Shown here: in pieces, positions 13,539 to 20,394 of the stretch
Layout: each line of letters starts with the position of its first letter
Numbering within the stretch: the stretch's first letter is position 1
IMG/VR virus record: IMGVR_UViG_3300027971_000221
Coordinates: 1-23,693 of that record
Length of the DNA: 23,693 nt
Source of the DNA: a virus
Strand: one strand, 5' to 3'
Notes under the pieces: generated by a model
Told to the model about the DNA's origin: nothing
Databases searched by the model: none
The model's input: only the letters and a program-made list of their open reading frames with translations
Made by a program: the position numbers and the translations under genes

Positions 13539-13873
13539 ACGTTCCGTTCAAAGTGTGGGCAGTCCACCAAACTCTTGAAGTTACCACCCCAGCGATTCTT
13601 CGGGTGCAGGCTCTCCCAATACGCGCCTAGAGGAGCCAGGATACCCTTGTCCCAGATAATCTTCCCATCCTTGAAAAAGTTGAGGTCGGCGGCGCAACGC
13701 TTGAGGTGGATGCTGTTCATAGTCTTTGACCGGCCAGTCTTGAAGTAGATGGCCTGCTGCTCTGGTGTACGCGCCAACTCGCCGCCAGTGACTAGAAAAC
13801 CCTGGTCGGTGGCGTACTGCACCAACTTGCAGAAATCCAGCAGGAAAGCCGCTTGTTCTCGACTAAGACTCAT
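13535..13873 (-). CDS. Endolysin, M15-type (VanY-like) L-Ala-D-Glu peptidase
   Basis: A 112-residue protein starting MSLSREQAAFLLDFCKLVQY. Zinc ligands of the M15 fold are in place: His56 in NSIHLKRCAADLNF, Asp63 in the same stretch, and His107 in DCPHFE, with Asp104 just before it. WGGNFKSL precedes that last motif, as in M15C/VanY endolysins that cut the cross-bridge of peptidoglycan. Length (112) is shorter than T5-type endolysins (about 137) but includes all catalytic residues. ATG 13873 with AAGGGG upstream is preferred over TTG 13894. It lies after the holin gene and a small Cys-containing protein, so it belongs to the lysis cassette; no signal peptide is seen. Confidence 0.87.
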   Translation of the reverse strand: MSLSREQAAFLLDFCKLVQYATDQGFLVTGGELARTPEQQAIYFKTGRSKTMNSIHLKRCAADLNFFKDGKIIWDKGILAPLGAYWESLHPKNRWGGNFKSLVDCPHFERNV

Positions 13874-14063
13874 ACAAACCCCTTTTTTGGACAACTAGCT
13901 CAATGCAAGTGGAATCCACTACCGCGCCCATCTTGGCGAATTCTCCTTGCTTTGCCACAACAACTTCGATGCATTTCTGCCGGTCAGTGTAATACGCGTG
14001 CTGCTGAAAGAACTCGCAGTGTCCGTTCATGCAGATGTAGAGTACGGGGATGAAGATGCTCAT
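13863..14063 (-). CDS. Small Cys-containing lysis-cassette protein, unknown function
   Basis: A 66-residue product starting MSIFIPVLYICMNGHCEFFQ. A short hydrophobic start (residues 2-11) is followed by a domain with four Cys (11, 16, 31, 53), perhaps an exported disulfide-bonded domain. Similar small proteins beginning with a hydrophobic stretch and CMNGxC are common beside phage lysis genes, without known function. Its start overlaps the holin stop by ATGA, and its 3' end overlaps the endolysin start by 11 bases, so it is part of the coupled chain. A spanin role cannot be supported: there is no long coiled coil or lipobox. Confidence 0.7.
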   Translation of the reverse strand: MSIFIPVLYICMNGHCEFFQQHAYYTDRQKCIEVVVAKQGEFAKMGAVVDSTCIELVVQKRGLYES

Positions 14064-14572
14064 TTGTTACTCCTCATTTCTGCCAGCTTCTCGACGGTAC
14101 GTCCACCAAAGTACGCACCCATAATCAGCATTCCCCAATTACCCAGCAAGGTCACATAGGACTCATTGGCGTTGTATCCAAAGGCAGACATCATGGCAAA
14201 CAGGAAATAGCCGCAAAAGATGGCAATTAGCGACATTGGCCGGATGTTTTTTGACAGCCATGAGTCGCTAGACATATCAGCTTTCCAGCGGTCTGTGATG
14301 TTGTTGGCGTCAGCCTGTGCCGCTTTTGCGTACAGCTCCAGTTCAGCCATCTCCAGCTTGGCCTTCTCGATGCCCAGCTCAATCAGGCGCTCTTCGTGGT
14401 CGTACTGCAACTCGCGCAGCTTCTCGACATCAGCCGGTGTTGGGTTATCGGGGATCTTCACGCCAAGAGTGTTCTCGACCACCTCTTTGCCTTTGGCCTG
14501 AATGGCGCTAGATAGCAGCCCCAGGCCGCTTTCCGCAAGAGTGCCGAGTAGTGCGCCGAGTATTGGAATCAT
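14060..14572 (-). CDS. Holin of the three-segment (GTA_holin_3TM-like) type
   Basis: A 170-residue protein starting MIPILGALLGTLAESGLGLL. A hydrophobic N-terminal segment (residues 1-23) is followed by a soluble charged helix (about 45-90, VEKLRELQYDHEERLIELGI) and then TDRWKADMSSDSWLSKNIRP, a signature of this holin-like family. Two transmembrane segments follow at about 111-131 (SLIAIFCGYFLFAMMSAFGY) and 140-158 (TLLGNWGMLIMGAYFGG). Such proteins form the membrane lesion that releases the endolysin. It lies immediately upstream of the small Cys protein and the endolysin in transcription order. Its start overlaps the stop of the frameshift gene (TGATG). Confidence 0.83.
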   Translation of the reverse strand: MIPILGALLGTLAESGLGLLSSAIQAKGKEVVENTLGVKIPDNPTPADVEKLRELQYDHEERLIELGIEKAKLEMAELELYAKAAQADANNITDRWKADMSSDSWLSKNIRPMSLIAIFCGYFLFAMMSAFGYNANESYVTLLGNWGMLIMGAYFGGRTVEKLAEMRSNK

Positions 14573-15062
14573 CAGAAACCCCTGTTCATAATTACGTTAA
14601 ACGTGATGCTCACCAGTGGGACAACGATAGCGGATGCGCCGGAGATCCAGAGTGTGTTCATAATGATTGCCACTTTCGCTTCCTTGTCCTTCTGCTTTCT
14701 CTCTGACTCTTCTCTTTCAAGTGTGTTGCGCTCCTTAATCATCCTGGTGCGCTCTGCCATCATCTCTTCCCACACTGGCGCATTGCCACTATAGAAAAGG
14801 ATGTCTTTCAGCTCCTTCTCATGCTCTCTCAGTGCCTTTGACGCCAGTGCAATCTGGAGAGCCTCAGAACTGATCTGTGCATTCGTCTTTCCTATTGACG
14901 CAATCCTGGCCTTGCTGCTTGCTAGGTGTACCGTGTCTGCCGCTTGATAGAAACTGCTGAATTCTTTGTATAGGCCGTGTATATCTTTACCAAGGGCTAC
15001 CGCTTTTTTATGCCTGCCACCGCACCCTGGGCAATAGCAAAGGCCGTAAACGGATCAATCAT
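14572..15062 (-). CDS. Putative membrane protein encoded by two frames joined by -1 frameshift
   Basis: The zero frame starts at ATG 15062 (coupled by ATGA to the upstream stop) and encodes MIDPFTAFAIAQGAVAGIKK, Arg, then TAG at 14997-14999. The slippery heptamer A AAA AAG (15009-15003) lies just before that stop. After a -1 slip the reading continues as AVALGKDIHGLYKEFSSFYQ and stays open to TGA 14572, giving a 163-residue product. Residues about 20-100 are helical, a Glu/Lys/Arg-rich segment follows (TRMIKERNTLEREESERKQK), and a C-terminal transmembrane helix (ISGASAIVVPLVSITFNVIM) ends the protein. The joined sequence resembles a family of phage proteins that begin MIDPFTA and that I recall as continuous frames. 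Alternatives are an A7-to-A6 deletion in the sequence or an inactivated gene. Function is unknown; lysis-cassette position suggests membrane action. Confidence 0.72.
15003..15009 (-). other. Slippery heptamer A AAA AAG (candidate -1 frameshift site)
   Basis: In the zero frame the codons are ATA AAA AAG CGG TAG, so the heptamer is in exactly the phase needed for tandem -1 slippage (the same heptamer is used in bacterial dnaX). The zero-frame stop comes only one codon after it. An AGGGTG lies about 17 bases upstream; I see no strong stem immediately downstream. Confidence 0.6.
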
Positions 15063-15226
15063 TTCTTGTTCACAACTACCCAGCGGCAGATGCGTCCGTC
15101 TTTGTCCATAAATTCATTTGCGCCCATCGTCTTGTCCTCATCTTTCTTAGGGATACGACAAACCAAAACCGTCTTTGTCTCAGTGCCAGGCCACGGGCTT
15201 TCCGCTGATGCAAGCAGAGAAATCAC
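15059..15226 (-). CDS. 55-residue small protein, GTG start
   Basis: The ORF starts GTG at 15226, overlapping the previous stop as GTGA, and its own stop overlaps the next ATG as ATGA. The product begins MISLLASAESPWPGTETKTV and continues with VCRIPKKDEDKTMGANEFMD and RICRWVVVNKK. The first eight residues are hydrophobic but too short for a firm membrane call. AAGG lies about 8 bases before the GTG. Overlaps on both sides and a coding-like composition support it as a real gene in the lysis cassette. Function is unknown. Confidence 0.6.
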   Translation of the reverse strand: MISLLASAESPWPGTETKTVLVCRIPKKDEDKTMGANEFMDKDGRICRWVVVNKK

Positions 15227-15456
15227 TTGTCTACCTTGGAGTCCAGCCGGTCGAACAATCGCTCTAGGGTCGCGTCGATCCTGTCAAACCGATTCTCAAT
15301 GTCTTTCTTGGTAACGTAGTTCTTTGGCAAGTCAACTTGAATTGCCTGGATGTCTTCTTTTAGAGACTTCACAGAATTCCATATTTCCTTGCACCACCAT
15401 CCAACAGCGACCAGGATTGCGCCACCCACGAAGTTGAATAAAGGCTGGAATTCCAT
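15223..15456 (-). CDS. Small membrane protein with coiled coil
   Basis: A 77-residue protein starting MEFQPLFNFVGGAILVAVGW. One transmembrane segment (about residues 6-21) is followed by an amphipathic helix (EIWNSVKSLKEDIQAIQVDL), a break at PKNYVTKKD, and a second helix (IENRFDRIDATLERLFDRLD). This N-in or N-out membrane anchor plus coiled coil is common among phage proteins next to holins, and could act as an accessory holin or spanin-like scaffold. It lacks a proline-rich spanin region. ATG 15456 directly follows the stop of the upstream gene. Exact role unknown. Confidence 0.72.
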   Translation of the reverse strand: MEFQPLFNFVGGAILVAVGWWCKEIWNSVKSLKEDIQAIQVDLPKNYVTKKDIENRFDRIDATLERLFDRLDSKVDK

Positions 15457-15753
15457 TTATGCGCTCCAGGGTACGCCAGCGGCAATTACAGGGGTTTTTA
15501 GCAGCCCAATTTGTGCAGCAAGGCCAATTTCAACAGCAGTCTTGTCCACGCCGTTGGCCCAGCACCAGTTCAGCACTTCCTGCTGAGTCACGCTGGCGTA
15601 GGGAATGGATGGCGTAGCAGCCGCAAAACCGCAAGTGCCATAAGCGCCAGCGGTGTATGCTCCATCAACAGCGGTTGCTGTCCAGTGCGCGGTGGTGATA
15701 AATCCGTCTGCTACCAAGTAGTCAGTTTGTACAATGTTCCAAGTTGTGGTCAT
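15457..15753 (-). CDS. DUF7936-like small phage protein following the fibre gene
   Basis: A 98-residue product starting MTTTWNIVQTDYLVADGFIT. The pattern of an N-terminal beta-rich part (TTAHWTATAVDGAYTAGAYG) and a C-terminal helical part (VTQQEVLNWCWANGVDKTAV, then an Ala-Leu helix and VPW at the end) matches a widespread small phage protein family located beside tail-fibre genes. I recall it as DUF7936, without known function. AAGGA lies upstream of ATG 15753. It follows the S74 fibre gene by 8 bases and precedes the lysis cassette. A fibre assembly role is possible but unsupported. Confidence 0.72.
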   Translation of the reverse strand: MTTTWNIVQTDYLVADGFITTAHWTATAVDGAYTAGAYGTCGFAAATPSIPYASVTQQEVLNWCWANGVDKTAVEIGLAAQIGLLKTPVIAAGVPWSA

Positions 15754-15761
15754 GGCAGTCC

Positions 15762-17378
15762 TTATTTAGATTCAAGCGCCGCAATACGGGCGGTCAGGGA
15801 TTCGATAGTTGCCAGTGCTTTTTGTAAGGACATAACAGTTACAGCTAAGACAGAACGGTCATAGTAGCCCCAAGGTTTTCCTTCTTCTGGAACTGGCGCA
15901 GCTTCTGGGCCAATGGCAGCGTTTACGTTTTGAGCGTAAAAACCTAGCTGCCTATCAGTTCCAAAAGTGTCTTTCTTTTCATTGTTGTAGTACCAATATC
16001 CAGGCTGCAACTTGTTAAGCATTAAATCAGGGTCAATAGGCACACCGTCTTTAATTTTCCATGTTTCATCAGAAACAGAAGATATAACGCCAGCCGCTGA
16101 AAATGTTGCTGCACCCGCACCGTATGCATTCATGGTGACAATGCCGTTGGTAGCAATACGCATCCGTTCTGTGTTGGATGTTCGGATAACAAGCGGATGT
16201 GCGCTAAACGAACCAATGATAGACGCGCTACTTGTTGCGTCTGCATTTACTTGAGTTTTAACAGTACCGTTTTGCACATATAGCTGGACATCGCCGCCAG
16301 CAGCTTGGAAGTTTGCCAGCAATGGCGCACCAGTAGATGCGCTACTTTGCACATCCAACTTGTATCCCGGTGAAGAAGTACCAATCCCCACGTTGCCGCT
16401 GGAGTCGAGACGCATCCGTTCTGAGTAGCCCGTAACACCATTGGTTGATGTAGCCGAACCAAATCTTAAATCACCTGTATAAATGATTGATGGGTTATCA
16501 GCCGAAGTCAGGCCAGAATACAAGCTAATTGACCTTGTTGCATCTGATGAGACAGCCGCAATGTATCCAGCAACAGTACCACTTGAACCTTGTACTGCAA
16601 ATGTTTTCTGAGCAGAGCCATATGTTGTTGGCGAACTTGTGCCAATCCCCACGCTGCCGCCGGCATCGATACGCATCCGTTCAGTTAAAGTAGTATCTGC
16701 ACTAGCATTGCGAGTTGAAAATGCTAATGCTCCAAGTGTATTATTTGAACCATCTGTTAAAAGACTTTTTATTGCGGCCCAAGCACCTTGAGTTGCTCCA
16801 AACATGACAGCACCGCCATTCCCTGCTCCGCCAGACCCATCTCTGACATATAAAGTTCCACCCAATCCTGTTGATGTGGACATTGCCGCAGTCGTTTGAC
16901 CAACTCCAGAAACGGCTAGTTGCGCTACGGGAGAAGTAGTGCCAACTCCCACGTTTTGGCTTGTGTCTACAGTAACCGCCGTAGTTCCTGCGCTTTGCAA
17001 CGTGAGTGCGGTAGCTGCCGCAGAAGTCAGTTGGCTGATTGTTGGCGTTGTCAGCGTCTTGTTAGTCAGCGTATCTGTAGTGGCCCGACCAACCAAGGTA
17101 TCTGTAGCCGCTGGCAACGTAAGAGTTGTAGTTCCAGCAACCGCAGTTGCCTGCAACGTAGTAGTGCCTGACGTAGAGCCTGCGAACTTAGTCGTACCAG
17201 CAAGCGTAATCGTCTTGCCAGATCCAACATTGAGACCGACGCTGGTTCCATTACCAGCCGCAGCAAACACCGCGTCAACCGAGTCCAGGTCGGTGTTGAT
17301 CTTTGTGCCCCAGGTGTCGGTGGATGCACCTACCTCGGGCTTGGTAAGAAGTAGGTTTGTCGTTGTCGTATCAGCCAT
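15762..17378 (-). CDS. Tail fibre with C-terminal S74 intramolecular chaperone
   Basis: A 538-residue protein starting [20 protein letters not shown]. The N-terminus ([20 protein letters not shown]) is the usual attachment head of this fibre type. The shaft is Thr/Gly/Ala-rich with repeated units of the type [18 protein letters not shown] (three ERMR copies and three VG(I/V)GT(S/T)SP copies). The last 103 residues (from Ser436, [20 protein letters not shown]) match the Peptidase_S74 chaperone that trimerises fibres and cuts itself off at the Ser; the SD...K dyad is present, and a heptad-like [16 protein letters not shown] ends the protein. It is the likely main receptor-binding fibre. GAGG precedes ATG 17378. 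Confidence 0.85.
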   Translation of the reverse strand: MADTTTTNLLLTKPEVGASTDTWGTKINTDLDSVDAVFAAAGNGTSVGLNVGSGKTITLAGTTKFAGSTSGTTTLQATAVAGTTTLTLPAATDTLVGRATTDTLTNKTLTTPTISQLTSAAATALTLQSAGTTAVTVDTSQNVGVGTTSPVAQLAVSGVGQTTAAMSTSTGLGGTLYVRDGSGGAGNGGAVMFGATQGAWAAIKSLLTDGSNNTLGALAFSTRNASADTTLTERMRIDAGGSVGIGTSSPTTYGSAQKTFAVQGSSGTVAGYIAAVSSDATRSISLYSGLTSADNPSIIYTGDLRFGSATSTNGVTGYSERMRLDSSGNVGIGTSSPGYKLDVQSSASTGAPLLANFQAAGGDVQLYVQNGTVKTQVNADATSSASIIGSFSAHPLVIRTSNTERMRIATNGIVTMNAYGAGAATFSAAGVISSVSDETWKIKDGVPIDPDLMLNKLQPGYWYYNNEKKDTFGTDRQLGFYAQNVNAAIGPEAAPVPEEGKPWGYYDRSVLAVTVMSLQKALATIESLTARIAALESK

Positions 17379-17387
17379 GATGTACCT

Positions 17388-18092
17388 CTATGCGGCTTCT
17401 TGCCACGTTGTTGCATTATCGGATATATCTGCCCATGTTTCACTGGTGTCAGATACCGGCGTCCAGGTCTCGGATGTGTCGGCAATAGCCGTCCACGTCT
17501 CCGATGTATCGGGTATCGCACCCCATGATTCGGAGGTGTCAGGTATCGCGCCCCATCCGAATCCAATCACTGTCCCAACAGCACCAGTTGCGCCGTTCCC
17601 AATTATCTCAATTGATGTGACATTTGAAACAGTGCCAACCGATCCAGTTCCGCTGACTCCGGTGATGGCCTGGAACGATATGACATCGGCAAGTACAGTT
17701 CCAACCGATCCGGTGGACGCATTGCCAGTTACGGCCAGACTTCTGCTGCTAGTGACAGTGCCTGGTGAAAGTGTCGCGCTGTTACCAGTTGCGTCTATGG
17801 CCGCGCTCTGAGTGACGCTACCAATTGACAAAGTGGCCGAATTACCCGTGGATGATGCCGTAGTGCTTGGCGCTACAGTGCCAATAGATGCCGTAGATGC
17901 GTTGCCGGTGATGGAGACTGAATACGTTATCCCTACAGTGCCGACGTTGCCGGTTCCAATCGTCCCATCCTCTTGGATTGAAACATCACCCAGCAGTGTC
18001 CCGATGGCAAGCGTGGAGGCGTTGCCAGAGATGACAACATTGCCTATGCCATAGACACCAATGCCGTAGTAGCCTGTACCGTATGCAGCCAC
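17388..18092 (-). CDS. Repeat protein of the fibre region (two repeat classes)
   Basis: A 234-residue protein with GTG start 18092, selected because AAGGAG lies 9 bases upstream; it begins MAAYGTGYYGIGVYGIGNVV. Residues about 20-176 are eight units of about 20 residues of the form (I/V)TGNASTxSIGTV, Ser/Thr/Gly-rich and predicted all-beta. Residues 180-229 are five exact-length decapeptides of the form WGAIPDTSES, each with Trp at position 1 and an Asp at 7, ending in TTWQEAA. The product has almost no Lys or Arg. It lies between the S74 fibre and another structural gene, so a fibre-associated or decoration protein is likely. I know of no characterised homologue. Confidence 0.76.
   Translation of the reverse strand: MAAYGTGYYGIGVYGIGNVVISGNASTLAIGTLLGDVSIQEDGTIGTGNVGTVGITYSVSITGNASTASIGTVAPSTTASSTGNSATLSIGSVTQSAAIDATGNSATLSPGTVTSSRSLAVTGNASTGSVGTVLADVISFQAITGVSGTGSVGTVSNVTSIEIIGNGATGAVGTVIGFGWGAIPDTSESWGAIPDTSETWTAIADTSETWTPVSDTSETWADISDNATTWQEAA
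17406..17555. repeat. Five tandem 30-bp units encoding Trp decapeptides
   Basis: Read on the minus strand, the units code for WGAIPDTSES, WGAIPDTSET, WTAIADTSET, WTPVSDTSET and WADISDNATT. The first two are nearly identical in DNA, later ones diverge, and length is conserved. This suggests expansion by duplication from one end with the frame always kept. Confidence 0.82.
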
Positions 18093-18108
18093 GGCGCTGC
18101 TCCTTCAG

Positions 18109-18570
18109 TTATGCCAGCCGGATCAGGCCGGTGCTGGAGTCGTTGGTTGGCATAGTCAGAGTGAACGTACCAGCGGTAACAGTCTGCGATCCAAATGTGT
18201 GGACGCTCACCGCCTTGTTGCTCTGGGTCGAGTTGTAGATCAGGACCGCGTCAAACGCCGTGGATAGCGTGACTGCGCTGAACGTAATGGACGCGCTGGG
18301 CGTGATAAACGCCGTGGTGCTTGTGGAGGACGGTGCAGTGCCAAAGGTGACTGTTACGCCTCCCGCGGTATAACCAGTACCGGATACCTCGTTGGTGCTG
18401 CTGTAGGCGGTTGTGGATGCGTTAACGGTGGCGCTTGCCAGGTACAGCGCGGCCTTGAAAGTGTCGGCGGTAGATGCGGTGTGGGCTGGCACTCCGGTTC
18501 CATTAAATGCGTGAACAGCGTTGAGCAAGTCAACCTTGAACGATGTACACATTGCTTGCGTGTTAGCCAT
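18109..18570 (-). CDS. Conserved small structural protein of the fibre/neck region
   Basis: A 153-residue product starting MANTQAMCTSFKVDLLNAVH. A helical N-terminus is followed by TFKAALYLASATVNASTTAY, STNEVSGTGYTAGGVTVTFG, and a beta-rich C-terminus with ALIYNS-like (AVLIYNSTQSNKAVSVHTFG) and FTLTMPTNDSSTGLIRLA. I recognise this arrangement as a common phage protein found beside tail-fibre and adaptor genes; it is predicted to be a beta-sandwich and sometimes labelled a minor structural protein. Its start follows the upstream stop by a few bases with GGATAAG as ribosome site. Exact role unknown. Confidence 0.76.
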   Translation of the reverse strand: MANTQAMCTSFKVDLLNAVHAFNGTGVPAHTASTADTFKAALYLASATVNASTTAYSSTNEVSGTGYTAGGVTVTFGTAPSSTSTTAFITPSASITFSAVTLSTAFDAVLIYNSTQSNKAVSVHTFGSQTVTAGTFTLTMPTNDSSTGLIRLA

Positions 18571-18573
18571 GTC

Positions 18574-18765
18574 TTATCCAATCATTTGAGTTATGCCCTC
18601 GCTGAACACATTGCGCTTCAGCACAACATGGACAGACCGATGCACCATTTCACCATCTAACCAGTATTCGGTGAACGAAATTGTTTCGTTGTCAGTCTCG
18701 TCTGAACCCTCGCGCTTTTCCAGCAGCGAGTCATCCATCTCACCCTTTGTCGTGGTAACTATCAT
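18574..18765 (-). CDS. Small conserved-type protein, unknown function
   Basis: A 63-residue product starting MIVTTTKGEMDDSLLEKREG. The region FTEYWLDGEMVHRSVHVVLK forms two strands with a turn. The same start and YWLDGEMVHRSVH-type motif occur in small proteins encoded next to phage adaptors, with no known function. ATG 18765 overlaps the adaptor stop by ATGA, so it is coupled to that gene. A virion or assembly role is possible. Confidence 0.7.
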   Translation of the reverse strand: MIVTTTKGEMDDSLLEKREGSDETDNETISFTEYWLDGEMVHRSVHVVLKRNVFSEGITQMIG

Positions 18766-19385
18766 CCGAATGTCCTTGCTCTTGCCATCAGAGCGCCGCC
18801 CGTCATGGATCCGCGTTCATCAGACAGGTTAAGTGCGTCGATTCCCTTCTGATACAGCCCAGCCCATACCTGGATTCTCGCATCATCTTGGAGGTACGGC
18901 GCGGCCTGAAGCAGCGAACCATAAAGGTAAACGTCGGGCGAAAGAGTCAGCAGCCAGTTGGTCGTGTTTGAGTTGGATAGCTTGCTGAGTTTCGCGTAGT
19001 AGATCAACTCGGAGACGTAGGATGTGTCGGGTACTGGTAGGACGCGAATCTGTCCACCAATCACGCAAAAATACTTAGGCTGGCCGCTGGCCGTGTAGCT
19101 GACTTGCAAGTCATCCATCGCGTTGATGCTTTGAAATACCAGCGGGGAGATGGGGTTCGTACCGGTCAGCTTGAACGACTTAGCCTCCAGGTAGTCATCA
19201 GGCAGTGCGCTGTACTCGGTGTTTACAGTGGCGTTGGCTCTGACAATCATCTGCCTGGTGCGCAGATCGCGCTCCATCTGTGATTCCGCGAGAGAGACAA
19301 AGTCGGTGATGGCAGACGTGAGATCGCTACGGTTGAGCCAGTCGGCCACCGAGGCTTTCAGTTCAGCGTAGGTGCTAAGTGCCAT
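18762..19385 (-). CDS. Head-tail adaptor, SU10-type
   Basis: A 207-residue protein starting MALSTYAELKASVADWLNRS. The opening (YAELKASVADWLNRSDLTSA, then ITDFVSLAESQMERDLRTRQ) is a signature of the SU10 adaptor family, which forms a ring on the portal of short-tailed phages. Further segments (DYLEAKSFKLTGTNPISPLV, YASGQPKYFCVIGGQIRVLP-like, and SELIYYAKLSKLSNSN) and the C-terminal helices (DVYLYGSLLQAAPYLQDDAR) agree with it. Length is as expected for the family (about 200). The start overlaps the glycosyltransferase 3' end by 11 bases, with AAGG-rich sequence upstream. Confidence 0.82.
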   Translation of the reverse strand: MALSTYAELKASVADWLNRSDLTSAITDFVSLAESQMERDLRTRQMIVRANATVNTEYSALPDDYLEAKSFKLTGTNPISPLVFQSINAMDDLQVSYTASGQPKYFCVIGGQIRVLPVPDTSYVSELIYYAKLSKLSNSNTTNWLLTLSPDVYLYGSLLQAAPYLQDDARIQVWAGLYQKGIDALNLSDERGSMTGGALMARARTFG

Positions 19386-20040
19386 TTTCTGCCTTTTCCT
19401 TTTCGATGTCGCGCATCATCCAGGTGTGATCGTGCTTGAACTCAAAAGTCCCGATATGGCCGATCTCTTTGCTCACGTCGTGGTCTATGTAGATTTTATA
19501 CCCTGCCGCCTGCGCCTTCCGGCAGAAGAAGATGTCCTCACCGATGTAGCCGCGCTTGTCGGTGCGCCAGGGAGTTTCGAACCACGGCTCTGTCAGCTTC
19601 TCAAAGACGTTGCGCTTGATTAGCATCACGCCCATTCCGATGCTGCCAACTTCCTCAATGCCGGTGGATTCGGGCATCGTGTAGACCAATTCGCGCTCGC
19701 CATCTGGCCCGTATTTTTGGGCAGTCGGGCCTGTTGGAATTCTACGCCGAGCGCAGTTTGTTGCCACGATGTCCAGGTCATGTTTTAGCAGGCGCTCGAC
19801 CATGTCCTGCGGGAACGTCATGTCTGAGTCGATGAACAGGATGTGGGTGCAGCCTTCGCGCATCGCATCTAGCGCTAGGTCAGCACGCTGGTTTTGGATC
19901 AGCGTGCCCTGCATGATCTTGAGAGACACTGCGTCTGTCGTGTTGAGCGTGTGGTAGCAGACCATATTCACCAGGCAATAGGTGAAATTGGCGTGGACCA
20001 TGTCACGCGCTGGGGTGCAGACTGCAATGTAGTTGTTCAT
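19375..20040 (-). CDS. GT-A-fold glycosyltransferase
   Basis: A 221-residue protein starting MNNYIAVCTPARDMVHANFT. The strand IAVCTPAR, the helix RADLALDAMREGCTHILFID and the metal-binding DSD (residues 71-73, FIDSDMTFPQ) are the GT-A nucleotide-sugar-binding layout. Later, YIGEDIFFCRKAQAAGYKIY and IDHDVSKEIGHIG give the ED...H acceptor and metal pocket of family 2-type enzymes. It is phage-typical in length. It lies between the capsid and adaptor genes, coupled by ATGA to the small protein upstream. It may glycosylate a virion protein or host surface structures; substrate is unknown. No membrane segment. Confidence 0.83.
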   Translation of the reverse strand: MNNYIAVCTPARDMVHANFTYCLVNMVCYHTLNTTDAVSLKIMQGTLIQNQRADLALDAMREGCTHILFIDSDMTFPQDMVERLLKHDLDIVATNCARRRIPTGPTAQKYGPDGERELVYTMPESTGIEEVGSIGMGVMLIKRNVFEKLTEPWFETPWRTDKRGYIGEDIFFCRKAQAAGYKIYIDHDVSKEIGHIGTFEFKHDHTWMMRDIEKEKAENGT

Positions 20041-20351
20041 ATTTGTCCAGGTCTCGTTCTAAAAAATCGGTTGTCGGGGTCATTGAGCCAGCGTTTCATG
20101 TACGCCTGATCGTCCAGCTTGCCCTCGGCCTTGAGTTTGTAGTAGACGCCCTCCGGAATGCTGGCGACGTGATGCCACTCGCCCCTCCAGTTTGCGCGCT
20201 CGTTTACCTTGTTGAAATCTGCCTTGTTTGCTTCAACGACTGCTGTGACATCCTGCTGAGTCTGAATCGTTGCCTGGCCGGTTTCATCGTTGTAATGCCA
20301 AAAACGGGTGATACCCGCTTCCTTGTTTTCGTCAAATATTTGATTGTTCAT
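20037..20351 (-). CDS. Small conserved-type protein after the major capsid gene
   Basis: A 104-residue product starting MNNQIFDENKEAGITRFWHY. It has strands (TRFWHYNDETGQATIQTQQD) followed by helices (VTAVVEANKADFNKVNERAN) and a conserved-looking WHHVASIPEGVYYKLKAEG, ending in LNDPDNRFFRTRPGQI. Similar proteins follow capsid genes in other podoviruses; function unknown. No Shine-Dalgarno is visible upstream of ATG 20351: the preceding bases are TTTTTTAACGC, the tail of the capsid terminator. No alternative start with a ribosome site was found. Its expression therefore relies on read-through transcripts with unusual initiation, or on coupling. Confidence 0.7.
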   Translation of the reverse strand: MNNQIFDENKEAGITRFWHYNDETGQATIQTQQDVTAVVEANKADFNKVNERANWRGEWHHVASIPEGVYYKLKAEGKLDDQAYMKRWLNDPDNRFFRTRPGQI

Positions 20352-20356
20352 GCGTT

Positions 20357-20387
20357 AAAAAAGGGACCAGGTTTCCCTGATCCCTTT
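20357..20387 (-). terminator. Strong intrinsic terminator after the major capsid gene
   Basis: On the minus strand, AAAGGGATCAGG (20387-20376) and CCTGGTCCCTTT (20371-20360) form a 12-bp stem with one G-U wobble, closed by a GAAA tetraloop and followed by TTTTTT. It starts 7 bases after the capsid stop (20395) and its T-run ends 5 bases before the next start codon (20351). Downstream late genes must be transcribed by read-through or their own promoter. This resembles in position the terminator after T7 gene 10. Confidence 0.87.
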
Positions 20388-20394
20388 AGGTTGA

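Noticed and set aside
16939-17811. Plus-strand open frame of 290 codons opposite the fibre and repeat genes
   Set aside because: It is antisense to strongly recognisable repeats, has Val/Ser-rich shadow composition mirroring the Thr/Ala/Gly codons, and lacks a ribosome site.
15762-18092. Diversity-generating retroelement targeting the fibre region
   Set aside because: No reverse transcriptase or template repeat pair was found in the window; the repeats are internal to proteins.
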